This document shows, piece by piece, positions 48,135-56,011 of a DNA stretch of 64,000 bases; position 1 is the stretch's first letter; every line of letters starts with the position of its first letter. Source of the stretch: Loigolactobacillus binensis. Lineage in GTDB: Bacteria > Bacillota > Bacilli > Lactobacillales > Lactobacillaceae. The stretch spans positions 23,547 through 87,546 of the forward strand of contig NZ_BJDN01000010.1 of NCBI RefSeq assembly GCF_005405165.1. The letters are read 5' to 3'. The notes under the pieces are model-generated. The model was not told where the DNA came from and searched no databases. It saw only the letters and a list, made by a program, of their open reading frames with translations. A program made the translations under genes and the position numbers.

Positions 48135-48464
48135 ATGAAAGTAAAAACGGTAATTCTCGGTTGGCTGTTTATGATGACACTGCTCGGTGGTAGCACCCTT
48201 AGTCAAGGTGCGGTTATAACCAGCCAGGCGCAGACCAGTTTTGTCACCGCTACTAAAAATACCCCAACTGTAACAAAACCACGGCTACCCTATCAAAGCA
48301 GTCGCCAAGAAGTGCAAACAAATCAGTACCAGCAATCAGTTTTGCCGCAAACTAGTGAACGTTCTGGCAGGAGTCTTTCCCTAGTTGGAATCCTTATTCT
48401 AGTCAGTTTAGCAAGTATCAAGTTACAAACTAAATTTAAGCAGCATCAATCAATTGAGGAGTGA
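48135..48464 (+). CDS. Small LPQTSE-anchored surface protein (CscD-like)
   Basis: 109-residue protein with a signal peptide (1-27) and a sortase signal: LPQTSE at 70-75, a hydrophobic segment (about 81-95) and a positive tail. LPQTxE is the common lactobacillar sortase A motif, so Ser at the usual Gly position is expected there. In csc clusters this tiny LPxTG protein is called CscD. Between the signal peptide and the anchor only about 40 residues remain, with no known domain. AAAGGAG before the ATG at 48135; 14 bases after the WxL gene. Confidence 0.82.
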   Translation: MKVKTVILGWLFMMTLLGGSTLSQGAVITSQAQTSFVTATKNTPTVTKPRLPYQSSRQEVQTNQYQQSVLPQTSERSGRSLSLVGILILVSLASIKLQTKFKQHQSIEE

Positions 48465-48470
48465 TTTTAG

Positions 48471-49184
48471 ATGATGAAAAAAAGTGCTTTATTAACGGTG
48501 ACTGCCATGAGTGGTCTATTACTAAGCGGGTTTGCAACCAATGTCAGTGCCGAAACAGTGGCTTCTACCGCTAAATCGGATGCCACCGCTACTTTTACGG
48601 ACGCTATCGATCCTACTAATCCGATTGATCCGACTGACCCAACTGATCCAGAAAATCCAGGTGGTGGGCCTGGTACCGGTAATTCTGGGCCATTATCAAT
48701 TGATTATGTTTCTAACTTAGAGTTTGGTGAGCATGATGTGCCAACTAAGGATGAAGTGTATACGGCTCAGGATGATCAAGATACTGATGGTAATGCGATT
48801 CCCAATTACGTTCAGGTCACGGATCAACGTGCAGGAACCCCTAAAGGTTGGACATTATCAGTTATGCAGGAAGCTCAATTTGCCAGCGCCAATGATACGG
48901 CCTTAGATGGCGCACAGCTATCTTTTTCCGGAACGGCGATCACTTCTAATGAAACAACAGACAGTCCTGCTAGCGTACACGATGTTACCCTAACACCAGG
49001 CAACTCCACAACCATCATGGATGCTGCTACCGGTAATGGCTTTGGTACTTGGGCCGATAAATGGAGCGATAGTAACGATAAGTCCACTGCCACGCTAGCC
49101 GTTCCGGTGGCGGCCCATCCGGAAGCCGAAGATTATAAAACAAATTTAACGTGGACCCTGACTGATACACCGGCCAATGCATAA
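48471..49184 (+). CDS. WxL-domain surface protein (CscB/C-like), 237 aa
   Basis: Secreted protein with a signal peptide cleaved near residue 27 (VSA-ET), a Pro/Asp-rich spacer of DPT-type repeats and a Gly-rich stretch (about 45-70), and a complete WxL domain with W127-T-L in GWTLSV and W228-T-L in TWTLTDTP at the C-terminus. This is the compact, most common form of WxL protein. ATG at 48471 (or the next codon) after GAGGAG. It is followed by a terminator-like hairpin before the DUF916 gene. Confidence 0.93.
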   Translation: MMKKSALLTVTAMSGLLLSGFATNVSAETVASTAKSDATATFTDAIDPTNPIDPTDPTDPENPGGGPGTGNSGPLSIDYVSNLEFGEHDVPTKDEVYTAQDDQDTDGNAIPNYVQVTDQRAGTPKGWTLSVMQEAQFASANDTALDGAQLSFSGTAITSNETTDSPASVHDVTLTPGNSTTIMDAATGNGFGTWADKWSDSNDKSTATLAVPVAAHPEAEDYKTNLTWTLTDTPANA

Positions 49185-49213
49185 TAGTTCTGAAGTGCTT
49201 TAACTTAACTAGT

Positions 49214-49245
49214 CAAAAGGACAGCGTAAACTGTCCTTTTGCTCT
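49214..49245 (+). terminator. Hairpin between the WxL and DUF916 genes
   Basis: Perfect 11-bp stem CAAAAGGACAG (49214-49224) with 49231-49241, six-base loop; Ts are in the stem and followed by GCTC, so it is likely a partial terminator. Confidence 0.7.
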
Positions 49246-49274
49246 GAATTAATAACTAAAAGGAGGTGCGTCTG

Positions 49275-50336
49275 TTGAAAAAACAAAATTTAGGACTAAT
49301 GATCTTAGCAGTTATATTAGGATTATTGATTTTAAACCGACCAGTCGCGGCTAATGAATTAACTTTTGGTGTTGAAACTAATTTACCCACCAATCAACTC
49401 ACTAAAAATGTTAATTATTTTGATTTAAAGCTTGCCCCAGGTCAACAGCAGACGATAAGTGTAACGGTGACTAATAGCACCAGTAAGGCGGTTAAGCTGA
49501 AGCCGGAGGTCAATGCGGCAACGACTAATTTAAATGGTGTTGTAGAATATACAAAAGCTAAGGCCGTTGCGGACACCTCCTTGCGCTATTCATTAGCCGA
49601 TTATGTGAAGCCAGAACAAACAACAATAACCGTTCCGGCCAAGCAAAAAAAGCAAGTTAACTTAAAAGTTACTATGCCGCAAGGTCATTTTAATGGGGTT
49701 ATTGCTGGTGGCCTGCGGTTACAGGATGAAAATGCGGATCAGCAAAGTAAAGCAACTAAAGGCACGACGGTTCAAAATCAATACGCTTATGTTATTGGGA
49801 TTGTTTTGCACCAAAATACCCGGACCGTTAAGCCAATCTTAAAATTAGGTGAGGTCGGCGCTAGCCAGGTCAATTATCGCAATGTGATCAATGCAACATT
49901 GCGTAACGTGCAAGCAACCTATATTAATCAGCTGCAGGTCAAGGCTAAAATTTATCCACGTGGCAGTAAAAAAGTAAGTTACACCCAGACTAATAAAGGG
50001 CTCCAAATGGCACCGAATTCTAAGTTTGCACTGCCGATCCGTTTAAATGGCCAAGCGCTTAAGGCCGGACAGTATACGCTGGACTTAAAGGCGACTTCAA
50101 AGGGACAGAAATGGCATTTCAAACGTAATTTTACGATTGCTGGTGCTCAAGCGGCTAAGCTAAATAAGCGTGATGTCACGATCAAACCTAATTATACCTG
50201 GTTGTATACTTTGATCGGCGCCGTGATCATTGTACTTTTAGTCGGTTTGATCTGGTTCTTTAATCGGCGTCAATTAAAAGCCAAAGAGCGCGAAAATGCG
50301 GCATTACGGGCAGCACTGGATAAAAAGAAATCCTGA
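49275..50336 (+). CDS. DUF916/DUF3324 membrane-anchored protein (CscA-like)
   Basis: WxL-interacting protein. Signal peptide (1-26), DUF916 beta domain (about 30-150; NYFDLKLAPGQQQTISVTV is its hallmark), DUF3324 (about 155-295), one transmembrane helix (308-329) and a charged cytoplasmic tail rich in Arg/Lys/Glu. Together with WxL and CscD proteins it would form a cell-surface complex. TTG start at 49275, eight bases after AGGAGG (353 aa). Only 30 bases after the internal hairpin and without its own promoter, so it depends on readthrough. Confidence 0.93.
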   Translation: MKKQNLGLMILAVILGLLILNRPVAANELTFGVETNLPTNQLTKNVNYFDLKLAPGQQQTISVTVTNSTSKAVKLKPEVNAATTNLNGVVEYTKAKAVADTSLRYSLADYVKPEQTTITVPAKQKKQVNLKVTMPQGHFNGVIAGGLRLQDENADQQSKATKGTTVQNQYAYVIGIVLHQNTRTVKPILKLGEVGASQVNYRNVINATLRNVQATYINQLQVKAKIYPRGSKKVSYTQTNKGLQMAPNSKFALPIRLNGQALKAGQYTLDLKATSKGQKWHFKRNFTIAGAQAAKLNKRDVTIKPNYTWLYTLIGAVIIVLLVGLIWFFNRRQLKAKERENAALRAALDKKKS

Positions 50337-50400
50337 CGGCCACTGAAACAGAAAAGATTGGCTTAATGAAGCATATTTTGGCTAGATTGTAGGGGCAAGC

Positions 50401-50445
50401 AAATAGTGGGGCTGGGACAAAAGTCTTAGCGCCACTATTTTATTT
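50401..50445 (+). terminator. Terminator of the WxL operon
   Basis: AAATAGTGG (50401-50409) with CCACTATTT (50432-50440), T-rich tail. The loop carries GGGCTGGGACAAAAGTC, a sequence that recalls repeated hairpins of Gram-positive genomes. Confidence 0.7.
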
Positions 50446-50605
50446 ATGAATATTACGTTAATGCGCCCAGGCCAACTTTTAGGGCCTTCTTGTTACCTAA
50501 TTTTGGCCGTTGCAGGTCACCAATAGCTAATCTTTTTAAATTATTAGGTAAATATGCTAAAATAATTTAGTTTGAAACAATTTGGCGAATGGAAGGTGCG
50601 GTTAA

Positions 50606-51874
50606 TTGAGTTACGCAAAACAAATGTTGGATGCTTTAAAAGCGGGTCGCTTAGAAGCGTCTAAAACGGCCTTTAATCACGCATTACGGCATGATGATGA
50701 CGAAACGTTGTATAGTTTGGCTGAGGATCTTTATGCCTTAGGTTTTTTGCGTCAGGCACGACGCACCTATTTACAATTATTGAAAAAATATCCAGATGAA
50801 GATGAATTACGGACAACTTTGGCCGATATTGCGATCAGTGACGGCAAAACCGATGAAGCTTTGACTTATTTGCAGGCGGTGAAGCCAGAATCACCAGCAT
50901 ATGCGCAAAGCCTGTTGGTCAGTGCTGATCTTTACCAACAGCAGGGCTTATATGAAGTTAGCGAACAAAAATTATTGACGGCCCGGCGTTTATTTCCTGA
51001 TGAACCGATCATCAGTTTTGCTTTAGCAGAGTTTTATTTTGATAGTGGTGAATACCAAAAAGCAATCGTGCACTATGAAGCTTTGGTCGAAGCTGGTGAA
51101 ACTGAAATTGCTAAAGTCAACTTATTTCAGCGTTTAGGAATTGCGTCTGCTAATAGTGGTGAATTCGAGCAAGCCCGCGATTATTTACAGAAGATCCCCG
51201 CGGCTGAAATGGACAGTAATACGTTATTTCAAAGTGGTTTTATTGCCCTACAATTAAAGGACTATACGCAGGCGATCACTCGTTTTGAAACCGTTGTGGA
51301 ACAAGATCCACAATATAGTTCCGTTTATCCGTATTATGCGGATGCCTTAGAGGCTGATTCACAGTTGGCCGCGGCATTACGAGTTGTTCAGGCCGGTTTA
51401 GCCGTTGACCAGTATAATGAGGTGTTGTTTGATAAGGGGGCGCATTTAGCGTTGCGTTTAGCGGATAGTACCACGGCAGAAACTTACTTACAGCAGCTGT
51501 TGCACATTGATCCGGAAAATATGCAAGCATTGATCGAATTAAGCAATCTTTATGTGAAGTTAGGTCGGCATGAAGAAAATTATGCTTTGTTGGCGCCAGC
51601 GTTACAGCAAGGGGATGTTGATCCGCAGGCCTACTGGAATTTTGCCCGTTCTGCGGCGGAATTAGAACACGCCGATACGGCCCGTTCTAATTATTTGTTG
51701 GCTTATCCCACTTTTAAAAACGAGCCGGCCTTTTTGAAAGAATTGATTAATTTCTTCCGCGGTCAGGGCCTGCGTGCTGAAACGTTAGCCGCTTTGCAAC
51801 GCTACGTTAAGTTGGTACCCACTGACGATGACATGGCCTATTTATTGGATGATTATTTAGCTGATCAAAATTAA
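50606..51874 (+). CDS. Tetratricopeptide-repeat protein
   Basis: 422-residue soluble protein composed of about ten TPR motifs (for example residues 40-70, 110-140, 145-175, 215-245, 285-320), acidic overall, without signal peptide. Such proteins act as scaffolds; the partner is unknown. It is conserved in this position (between the rpsA-der region and dapB-cca) in lactobacilli as far as I recall. TTG start at 50606 after GGAAGG. Shares a bidirectional terminator with the convergent recombinase-like gene. Confidence 0.88.
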   Translation: MSYAKQMLDALKAGRLEASKTAFNHALRHDDDETLYSLAEDLYALGFLRQARRTYLQLLKKYPDEDELRTTLADIAISDGKTDEALTYLQAVKPESPAYAQSLLVSADLYQQQGLYEVSEQKLLTARRLFPDEPIISFALAEFYFDSGEYQKAIVHYEALVEAGETEIAKVNLFQRLGIASANSGEFEQARDYLQKIPAAEMDSNTLFQSGFIALQLKDYTQAITRFETVVEQDPQYSSVYPYYADALEADSQLAAALRVVQAGLAVDQYNEVLFDKGAHLALRLADSTTAETYLQQLLHIDPENMQALIELSNLYVKLGRHEENYALLAPALQQGDVDPQAYWNFARSAAELEHADTARSNYLLAYPTFKNEPAFLKELINFFRGQGLRAETLAALQRYVKLVPTDDDMAYLLDDYLADQN

Positions 51875-51880
51875 GCAGAA

Positions 51881-51910
51881 AAGTGTAACCGCTGTGGTTA
51901 CACTTTTTTG
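51881..51910. terminator. Bidirectional terminator
   Basis: 10-bp stem AAGTGTAACC (51881-51890) with 51896-51905, five-base loop, T run; lies between convergent TPR and recombinase-like genes. Confidence 0.9.
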
Positions 51911-51935
51911 GTAGATTCGATTGGTGTAAAAGAAT

Positions 51936-52751
51936 TTAAGACAATAGACTACGATAATAATCTAGGGATGCCGGGTCTAGCCGCAAATATTGTTGGAGTT
52001 CAGCAGCACTACTGGTGCGATGAGCGAGCAAGTAATGCAGAATATAACCTTGATGCAATTTTTGCGGGGTTAACGTAAAATCAACTAGTGGTGTATCCTT
52101 TTTTAAATATTTATGCAAGGCCGGAGCTGATAATTGGGGATGTTGCCGATCCATACGTGTTTTTAAAAATAAGTCCCTGCTAGCCTGAAGCAGTTGCAAT
52201 GGTTGCAAAAATTTTTGAAAAGCTTGCATGAATTTGCGTTGGCCTGCAGTCAGCTTTAAACGTGCGGTTAGTTCGCCAAAACCGGGTGCCAATATTTCCT
52301 GACTGGTAAAGCCGTATGCGCTAAATAGCAATAACGCGCGCGTATAGAAACTAAGTTGTTGATTTTGCAATAGGCTGGGCAGCTGATTAAGCCAAGTAAA
52401 ATCGATTGCTGGTTGTAGGCTGACTTTACTCATACCCTTTAAGGCCACTGTAGGGTAGTGGGTGATCAATTCATGGGTAAATAAAAATTTAAAATAGCCA
52501 TTGAGGTGGGAGAGAATTTTATTATAAGTGTCATTTTTTAAATCACGTTGCTCTAGCAACATGGTTAGGTAATCGCGTACATCGTTTTCAAGAATATTAT
52601 CCAAGCGCGGATCGCTGCTAAAAGCCCAATTAAAACGGTGTAAGTATTGAAAAAAGTCGGTTAAAGTTCGCGAATATTCTGTAATGGTTACGGTTGCTAA
52701 TTCTTTTGTTGCTAGAAAGTGTTGAAAATTTTTTTGGTAAGGGTAGGCCAA
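51936..52751 (-). CDS. Degenerate tyrosine-recombinase-like protein
   Basis: 271-residue relative of XerC/XerD with an intact SAM-like core-binding domain (about 5-105) but a damaged catalytic domain. Where XerD has TGLRVSE this protein has YGFTSQE, and where XerD has HTLRHSF it has LHQGYI; only a Tyr pair near the end (265-266) is kept. It cannot work as a standard recombinase, but the frame is open and not shortened, so a DNA-binding role is possible. I take TTG at 52751, nine bases after AAGGAG; ATG codons at 52772 and 52760 lack a spaced site. Confidence 0.8.
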   Translation of the reverse strand: MAYPYQKNFQHFLATKELATVTITEYSRTLTDFFQYLHRFNWAFSSDPRLDNILENDVRDYLTMLLEQRDLKNDTYNKILSHLNGYFKFLFTHELITHYPTVALKGMSKVSLQPAIDFTWLNQLPSLLQNQQLSFYTRALLLFSAYGFTSQEILAPGFGELTARLKLTAGQRKFMQAFQKFLQPLQLLQASRDLFLKTRMDRQHPQLSAPALHKYLKKDTPLVDFTLTPQKLHQGYILHYLLAHRTSSAAELQQYLRLDPASLDYYRSLLS

Positions 52752-52807
52752 GTCGATCATCTCCTTATCCATAGTATAACATAAAAAAGTTACTTTAACT
52801 TAACCGA

Positions 52808-52840
52808 TCAAAAAAACAAAGCGCAGACAAGCTGCGCACA
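52808..52840 (-). terminator. Terminator after the second YitT gene
   Basis: On the minus strand, GCGCAG and CTGCGC (52821-52826 and 52832-52837) form a 6-bp GC stem followed by TTTGTTTTTT. Confidence 0.75.
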
Positions 52841-52843
52841 AAA

Positions 52844-53713
52844 TCAAAAAATAGATCGTCTTTTCCGTTCATACGTAAAACCTTCACCAATAACTTCATG
52901 AACATTGATCACCGAAATAAAGGCTTTTTCATCATGATGCGCAATAATTCTCTTGATCAAAGCAATCTCGTTGGGAGCAACAACGCAATAAATAACTTTT
53001 TTAGCGCTGTGCTGATAGCCGCCCTCGGCATGAAAAAAGCTTGTTCCTCGATCTAGCTGTGCCATAATATCATCAGCAATTGCTTGATAATCATCGCTGA
53101 TGATCAAAATTCCCCGCGCTGCATAGGCACCTTCCTGGGTAAAATCGACTACTTGTGAGAAAATAAATGAAGCCAATAGGGTATACATCATATGGCGTAT
53201 GTCTAAGTAACTTAATGATAATAGTAAAACAACTACGTCGAAGAAGAGCAACGTGCGGCCCATAGAAATACCACGCTGGCGCTCGATCACTCGGGCCACG
53301 ACGTCGCTGCCGCCAGTAGTGCCACCAGCGCGATAAATCAAGCCACTGCCAAAACCACCACACAGACCGGCTAAAACGCCGGCAATAAATAAATCATGGT
53401 GTAAATTTAATTGAACTGGTAGTCGTTGCCAGAGCCAAAGAAAAACGGACAGCATGACTGTGCCGTAAATAGTTAATAACAAAGCATCACGGCCTAAAAA
53501 TTTATAGCCCACAATAATCAGCGGAATATTCAATAATAAGCTGGTATAAGCAGGATCAAAATGAAACCAAAACCTTAAGATCAAAGTAATCCCAGTAATA
53601 CCACCTTCTGCTAAATGGTTATGAATATTAACGCTGACTAAGCCTAGTGCGTATAGTGCACACCCCAATGTGATCAAAAGAAGATCACGTGCCCGAATAC
53701 CTCTTTTTTCCAA
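52844..53713 (-). CDS. YitT-family membrane protein, second paralog
   Basis: 289-residue protein with the same plan as the gene at 2045: about six hydrophobic segments (8-170) with GGITGITL and the glycine-rich YRAGGTTGGSDVVAR, and a C-terminal DUF2179 domain ending KAFISVINVHEVIGEGF. The start is a TTG at 53713, about nine bases after AAAGGTG. Monocistronic with its own terminator. The substrate is unknown; the identity with the first paralog is limited, so they are not a recent duplication. Confidence 0.9.
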   Translation of the reverse strand: MEKRGIRARDLLLITLGCALYALGLVSVNIHNHLAEGGITGITLILRFWFHFDPAYTSLLLNIPLIIVGYKFLGRDALLLTIYGTVMLSVFLWLWQRLPVQLNLHHDLFIAGVLAGLCGGFGSGLIYRAGGTTGGSDVVARVIERQRGISMGRTLLFFDVVVLLLSLSYLDIRHMMYTLLASFIFSQVVDFTQEGAYAARGILIISDDYQAIADDIMAQLDRGTSFFHAEGGYQHSAKKVIYCVVAPNEIALIKRIIAHHDEKAFISVINVHEVIGEGFTYERKRRSIF

Positions 53714-53881
53714 TTAATCATCACCTTTAAGTTTTTTTGCTTTAAAATTTAGCTTGACCAGCTTATTCGCCCAACACTAATTGCATTATACCGGATTTTA
53801 CTAACCACGAATATTTTAATTGCTGCGATAATTTGTTAGTATGGTAGTTAATAGTTAAATTAAATGAAAAAGGTGATCGTT

Positions 53882-54670
53882 TTGACGAAAATTCTTGTTG
53901 CTGGTTTTAAAGGGCGGATGGGTGCTACAGCGACCCATATGGTTTTAAAAAATACTGATTTTGAATTGGTTGGGGTTTATGATCCAGTTGCTAAGGAAAA
54001 AGATTTGGCAGAGATAGCCGAATTTGCGGGTCAGCATGCACCAGTATTTACTGATTTAGAGGCCACATTAACGGCTGCACCAGAAGTTTGGATCGATTTT
54101 ACTGTTCCCAAGGCAGCAGTAGCCAATACGCAATTTGCCTTGGAACATAAAATTTCGCCAGTTGTTGGCACCACCGGCTTTACTGCTGCTGCAATCAAAA
54201 AGTTACAGGAGCTGGCCGCTAAGCAAACTACTGGGGGGCTGATCGCACCTAATTTCAGTTTAAGTGCGGTTTTGATGATGCAATTTTCTAAACAGGCCGC
54301 TAAGTATTTTCCCGATGTGGAGATCATTGAAATGCACCACGATAATAAATTAGATGCACCAAGTGGCACAGCAATCAAAACGGCTGAAATGTTGGCCGAA
54401 GTTCGTGGCGACAAACCACAAGGTAATCCCAACGAAACTGAAAGTTTACCGGGCGCACGCGGAGCTAATTATGCAGGTATGCGGATTCACAGTGTCCGTT
54501 TGCCAGGATTGATCGCTCACCAACAAGTTCAATTTGGCGGGGTCGGCGAAGGCTTAACAATTCGTCAAGATACTTATGATCGCGAATCCTTTATGACCGG
54601 GGTTGCTCTAGCCTGCCGTAAAGTTCGCCAAACAAAACAACTTTATGATGGACTTGAATATTTACTATGA
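53882..54670 (+). CDS. dapB: 4-hydroxy-tetrahydrodipicolinate reductase
   Basis: NAD(P)H enzyme of lysine and diaminopimelate synthesis, needed for peptidoglycan cross-links. NAD-binding [12 protein letters not shown] at the start, catalytic region with [20 protein letters not shown], and substrate-binding GARG. The start is the TTG at 53882 (262 aa), eight bases after AAGG; the ATG at 53864 precedes that site. Overlaps cca by four bases (ATGA). Other dap genes are not in the window. Confidence 0.95.
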   Translation: MTKILVAGFKGRMGATATHMVLKNTDFELVGVYDPVAKEKDLAEIAEFAGQHAPVFTDLEATLTAAPEVWIDFTVPKAAVANTQFALEHKISPVVGTTGFTAAAIKKLQELAAKQTTGGLIAPNFSLSAVLMMQFSKQAAKYFPDVEIIEMHHDNKLDAPSGTAIKTAEMLAEVRGDKPQGNPNETESLPGARGANYAGMRIHSVRLPGLIAHQQVQFGGVGEGLTIRQDTYDRESFMTGVALACRKVRQTKQLYDGLEYLL

Positions 54671-55878
54671 AATTAACCCAATTACCAACGGAATTTGTTC
54701 AGGCCTTACCGGTTTTGCAAACGATCACGCAAGCAGGCTTTGAAGCTTACTTTGTTGGGGGAAGTGTTCGCGATGCCTTATTAGGCAAAAAGATTCATGA
54801 TGTTGATATTGCGACTAGTGCCTATCCCGCTGAAATCAAACAAATTTTTCGCCGTACCGTTGATACTGGCATTCAGCATGGAACCGTAACAGTATTACAA
54901 CAAGATGCTGCCTACGAAGTGACCACTTTCCGTACAGAATCAACTTATCAGGACTTTCGCCGACCTGATCATGTGACTTTCGTTCGTTCATTACGTGAAG
55001 ATCTAAAACGGCGCGACTTTACCATCAATGCCTTGGCCTTACAACATGATGGTACGATCATTGATCTTTTTTCTGGTCTAACGGATTTAGAAAATAAAGT
55101 TATTTGTGCAGTAGGTGATCCCGATGAGCGCTTTCATGAAGACGCTTTGCGCATGATGCGAGCCGTTCGGTTTGAAAGTCAGTTAGGTTTTACGATTGCA
55201 TCGGCTACAGAGGTGGCTATTAAAGCACATCATCAACTGCTGGGAAAAATCGCTATTGAGCGGATTCACGACGAATTTGTTAAATTAATGCTTGGTCAAG
55301 GTCGTAATAATGGCCTGACCAGCTTTATTCACACTGAGCTCTATCAACAATGCCCAGGTTTTGTGTCCGCTGCGCCGGCCTTGCTGGCGATCACTGACTT
55401 GGCACCAACGGCTTTAACGGATGAACGTAGTGTTTGGTTATTGCTGGCACAGCAGTTACACTTGGACAACGCAACGGTTAAACCATTCTTGAAACAATGG
55501 AAGTCTGCTAATGACCTAATCCGTGATGTTAGTATGTGCTTACCGATTTTAAACCAATTTTTAGCACACACAACACTGACTAACTGGGCTTACTACCAAA
55601 CGGGCTTAAGCAATTTATTGATAGCTAATCAAGTTGCTCATTTATATGGTGCCGGTGTTGATTCAAATAAGTTAAAGGCTAGGTATCAGCAATTACCAAT
55701 TAAACAGCGCAGCGAGCTTGCCGTGAATGGCGGAAATCTTTTACAAGCGTTAAACCTGCAACCAGGTCCACAATTAGGACAAGTGTTGGCACAATTGGAA
55801 CAGGCGGTAGTAGCGGCCGAATTGTCAAACCAAACGGTCGCCTTGATCGCTGCTGCTAAGAAATTAATTAAAGCTTAG
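54667..55878 (+). CDS. cca: CCA-adding tRNA nucleotidyltransferase
   Basis: Adds or repairs the 3' CCA of tRNA. Class II poly(A)-polymerase fold: [25 protein letters not shown] (given in part), metal DxD motif in [15 protein letters not shown], and the RFESQLGF region. Length 403 aa fits Gram-positive enzymes. Coupled to dapB by a four-base overlap; followed by a terminator. The pairing dapB-cca is common in Bacillus and lactobacilli. Confidence 0.95.
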   Translation: MKLTQLPTEFVQALPVLQTITQAGFEAYFVGGSVRDALLGKKIHDVDIATSAYPAEIKQIFRRTVDTGIQHGTVTVLQQDAAYEVTTFRTESTYQDFRRPDHVTFVRSLREDLKRRDFTINALALQHDGTIIDLFSGLTDLENKVICAVGDPDERFHEDALRMMRAVRFESQLGFTIASATEVAIKAHHQLLGKIAIERIHDEFVKLMLGQGRNNGLTSFIHTELYQQCPGFVSAAPALLAITDLAPTALTDERSVWLLLAQQLHLDNATVKPFLKQWKSANDLIRDVSMCLPILNQFLAHTTLTNWAYYQTGLSNLLIANQVAHLYGAGVDSNKLKARYQQLPIKQRSELAVNGGNLLQALNLQPGPQLGQVLAQLEQAVVAAELSNQTVALIAAAKKLIKA

Positions 55879-55893
55879 ATTTAGCATAAAATG

Positions 55894-55938
55894 AAGTGAG
55901 TGTGCTGATAGCATTATCAAAAGCACTCACTTTTATTT
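55894..55938 (+). terminator. Terminator after cca
   Basis: Bulged 12-bp stem starting AAGTGAGTG (55894) with CACTCACTT, followed by TTATTTT. Confidence 0.75.
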
Positions 55939-56011
55939 TGCGAGTAAAGTGGATTGTTTTTTCGGCAACAATCTTTTATGATGGCGATGTAGAAACTGAG
56001 GTAGATAATCA

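Noticed and set aside
51936..52751. Phage or transposon integrase
   Set aside because: Catalytic residues are missing and no phage genes, attachment sites or tRNA are nearby.
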